Shown here piece by piece: positions 30,825-32,742 of a DNA stretch of 32,742 nt. Each line of letters opens with the position of its first letter. Positions within the stretch are counted from its first letter, which is position 1. This DNA comes from Rhodocyclaceae bacterium (lineage in GTDB: Bacteria; Pseudomonadota; Gammaproteobacteria; Burkholderiales; Rhodocyclaceae), in the NCBI GenBank assembly GCA_008080565.1, contig VIKE01000080.1, forward strand, positions 13,254 to 45,995. Direction: 5' to 3'. The notes beneath the pieces were generated by a model. That model had not been told where the DNA came from and ran no database searches. It was given only the letters and a program-made list of their open reading frames with translations. The position numbers and the translations under genes were made by a program.

Positions 30825-32226
30825 CGTCTTCCTCCCCATCGGTATCAATTTCTTCGTCGCCACCCAGTGCCGCCAGGTCTTCCTCGGCCACCACATCATC
30901 CGGGCCCGGCACCCAGCCTCGCACGTCTACTTGGCCGGTGACGACATCGGCAATCTGCCGGTCGCGGTATTCGCGGATCAGCTTGATTTCGTCTTCCGCG
31001 CGCTGGATTGCGTCTTCGAGTGGCTTGCACTCGTCGGCAATCCACTTACAGATGGTCTTTTGTTCATCGACAGGTGGCAGCGGGATGACTGCGTTTTTGA
31101 CGTCGTGCTTGGAGAGCGCGAAGCGTGTGACGCCGGTTGCCAGAACGTGAAACTGCTCGGCAATACGGCCTGACCCGATGGCGCGAAACAGGAACTCACC
31201 CTCAATGCGACCGGGCTCAGGTCGCAGCAATCCAAGGTGGTACGCGCAGACCACACCCGGAAGCCCGTCCGGCACCCACGCAGGCACCGCAATGTCGTCC
31301 GGCGTCTCGGAATCCTTGGTGATGATGACGTCGCCTGCTTTCAGCGTGAGCCGGGCAATTTCACCTGCCGTCGCAGTGGCGCGCATCAAATCCATGTCGT
31401 CGGTGATCTTGTCGTTCTTATAGACGTCTGTGTAGTTGCACAGGCGAACTGGAATTTCGTGATCATGCGAATGCTTGTCCACACCACTGAAGCGCACATC
31501 AGTGACGTGCTTCACCAGAGCAATGTCCCAGTGCAGGGGGACATCCCCCAGCCACTCAATACCAGAAGGCTTTAGTGCGACAGAAGCATCGATGCCTCGC
31601 GTGACGGCGTGATCAATGATGCGCAACTTCTGCTCGATGAGCAGAGCGATCAAATCGCGCTTGGCCTTGATAAGCCGAGCGATGTGAGCGTCCTGCGCCC
31701 GCAAGTAGGCGACGATCTGGTCTTGCTCGGGGCGCGGCGGTTGCAGCAGCGCGATGTCGAGGAACTGGTTCGGGTACAAGCGCAGACGCGAGGATCGGAT
31801 GCCGGTAGAGCGCCCGATGTATTCAGCAACGTAGGCCCGGGTGCGCAGCAGGTAATCGAGATACGCAGGGTTGTAGCTGTCAACACTGTGCGGCCGATAG
31901 ACGCCGTAGGCCGGACTGACGATACCCACGTGCCTGCTCGCACCAAGCGCCGCCATCCACGCCCAAAGCGTGTTGATCACGATGTCTCCTGGACGGCACA
32001 ATTTGGAGCCGACATAACTCGCGGACTTGAACATCGTCACTTTCTTCTGACTGCGGGGCGTAACCCCGGTCAGGTGCGATACCGACAGCAGCTCCTCTTC
32101 GCCTGTACGCGAGCGCTCATCCACCTCACGAAAAAACACCTTGGCGCGCTGCTCGTCCCAGTGCTCGGGCACCGGCGGAAGCCATTGCATCTTGGATGTC
32201 CGGTATGACTGGTATGCACCGCCCAT
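30811..32226 (-). CDS. hsdS: Type I restriction-modification specificity subunit (HsdS)
   Basis: A 471-residue subunit that selects the bipartite DNA target. It has two target recognition domains. The first opens with QWLPPVPEHWDEQRAKVFFR and ends at a conserved helix (PPRPEQDQIVAYLRAQDAHI, then LIEQKLRIIDHAVTRG). The second opens with EWLGDVPLHWDIALVKHVTD and ends with PPVDEQKTICKWIADECKPL and a second long helix. The C-terminal tail is acidic (EEDLAALGGDEEIDTDGEED). The ATG at 32226 overlaps the hsdM stop in ATGA; a GTG three bases upstream is also available. The overlap with hsdR is 14 bp. The DNA target cannot be read from sequence alone. Confidence 0.94.
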   Translation of the reverse strand: MGGAYQSYRTSKMQWLPPVPEHWDEQRAKVFFREVDERSRTGEEELLSVSHLTGVTPRSQKKVTMFKSASYVGSKLCRPGDIVINTLWAWMAALGASRHVGIVSPAYGVYRPHSVDSYNPAYLDYLLRTRAYVAEYIGRSTGIRSSRLRLYPNQFLDIALLQPPRPEQDQIVAYLRAQDAHIARLIKAKRDLIALLIEQKLRIIDHAVTRGIDASVALKPSGIEWLGDVPLHWDIALVKHVTDVRFSGVDKHSHDHEIPVRLCNYTDVYKNDKITDDMDLMRATATAGEIARLTLKAGDVIITKDSETPDDIAVPAWVPDGLPGVVCAYHLGLLRPEPGRIEGEFLFRAIGSGRIAEQFHVLATGVTRFALSKHDVKNAVIPLPPVDEQKTICKWIADECKPLEDAIQRAEDEIKLIREYRDRQIADVVTGQVDVRGWVPGPDDVVAEEDLAALGGDEEIDTDGEEDDGDD

Positions 32227-32742
32227 CACGCCGCCCCCACGATCTTGTGCAGCAAGCCTTCCGTCTGCTCCTCCAGCTTGAGGATATCAGCGCGAATCTG
32301 ATCGAGCGTCCGCAGCGGGGTCGGCTTGTAGAAGTAGCGCGCGAACGAGATCTCGTAGCCGATCTTGGTCGCGTCCATCGCGATCCAGGCATCGGGCGCG
32401 TGGGGCAGCACCTCGCGCACAAAAAAGGCTTCGATGCCCCCAGACTCCTTGAGCGGCACTTGCTCGGTATCGCGCAGGTCGGTATCGGCCTCGTGCTCGA
32501 CCATGAAACGATCCTTGCCCACGGTTTCCAGGTACGCGCCGTCGTAGCCGGGTTCGAAATGTTCACCCGCCTTAAGCTTGCTGCGTTTGGCAATGACCGG
32601 CGGGGCCGACTCATCGCGCCAACTCACCGCCTTGTAGATGGCCTTCTTCTCGGGAGCACCCAACTTCTTGTTGTGCGCTTTCATCGTGGCGTCAAAGCGC
32701 GCGCGGAACTCGTTGTGGTCGTCGAAGACACCTTCGCCGAGC
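32226..32742 (-). CDS. hsdM: Type I restriction-modification methyltransferase subunit (HsdM), C-terminal part
   Basis: Only the last 171 residues are in the window; the gene continues beyond the right edge. The visible part contains GEGVFDDHNEFRARFDATMK, KAIYKAVSWRDESAPPVIAK, EHFEPGYDGAYLETVGKDRF and GYEISFARYFYKPTPLRTLD, then a C-terminal helix LKLEEQTEGLLHKIVGAA. This is typical of the HsdM C-terminus that contacts HsdS; the SAM-binding and catalytic motifs must lie outside. The frame is open through the edge, so the ATG at 32684 is an internal methionine rather than the start. The stop overlaps the hsdS ATG. Confidence 0.88.
   Translation of the reverse strand, partial: LGEGVFDDHNEFRARFDATMKAHNKKLGAPEKKAIYKAVSWRDESAPPVIAKRSKLKAGEHFEPGYDGAYLETVGKDRFMVEHEADTDLRDTEQVPLKESGGIEAFFVREVLPHAPDAWIAMDATKIGYEISFARYFYKPTPLRTLDQIRADILKLEEQTEGLLHKIVGAA

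Noticed and set aside
29553..30941. 462-codon plus-strand open frame opposite hsdR
   Set aside because: It is antisense to a complete, motif-rich hsdR gene, has no recognisable domain, and arises from the GC-rich codon pattern.

Overview
This window reads as one end of a lambda-type siphovirus prophage joined to a chromosomal defence operon. The host is a high-GC Gram-negative bacterium, most likely a betaproteobacterium such as a Rhodocyclales or Burkholderiales member. That placement rests on codon use, GC-rich coding sequence and the type of phage proteins, not on any marker gene. No integrase, repressor, attachment site, tRNA or rRNA is visible. The left end cuts a plus-strand gene, and the right end cuts hsdM.

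Region 1 (1-3130) is the accessory/early flank: the tail of an unknown gene, a ParB-like/DNA methyltransferase fusion, then four small minus-strand genes (two unknown, one DUF3489-type, one DUF6900-type). Each of the four is preceded by a near-identical 29-bp element, read here as a dedicated promoter. A fifth copy lies 22 kb away at 25188 on the plus strand, in front of a small unknown gene at the other end of the prophage.

Region 2 (3130-13736) is a head and connector module in lambda order: small and large terminase, two fibre-like proteins (an unusual insertion), gpW-like joiner, portal, S49 protease with a nested in-frame scaffold, decoration protein, major capsid protein, head-tail joiner, tail terminator, a small DUF7210-type protein, tail tube, a G/T-type chaperone pair with a possible programmed frameshift, and a DUF6441-type tail protein.

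Region 3 (13740-23913) holds the tape measure protein and a run of tightly packed tail-tip genes. Most of these cannot be named, including a 762-residue protein. A strong hairpin terminator closes the run.

Region 4 (23983-25536) is the lysis cassette: DUF6127-type membrane protein, holin-like protein, and a GH24 endolysin that is frameshifted. The small cargo gene carrying promoter copy 5 follows. The disrupted endolysin and the disrupted tail chaperone suggest either a decaying prophage or local assembly errors.

Region 5 (25543-32742, all minus strand) is a compact operon transcribed from right to left: hsdM (partial), hsdS, hsdR, a two-TM SLATT-type effector, a SMODS/CD-NTase-type nucleotidyltransferase, and a winged-helix plus PD-(D/E)XK-like protein. 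A type I restriction-modification system is therefore followed, with gaps of about 10 bp or less, by a CBASS-like signalling pair and a putative nuclease. This composite operon, together with the five-copy promoter element, is the most interesting content of the window.
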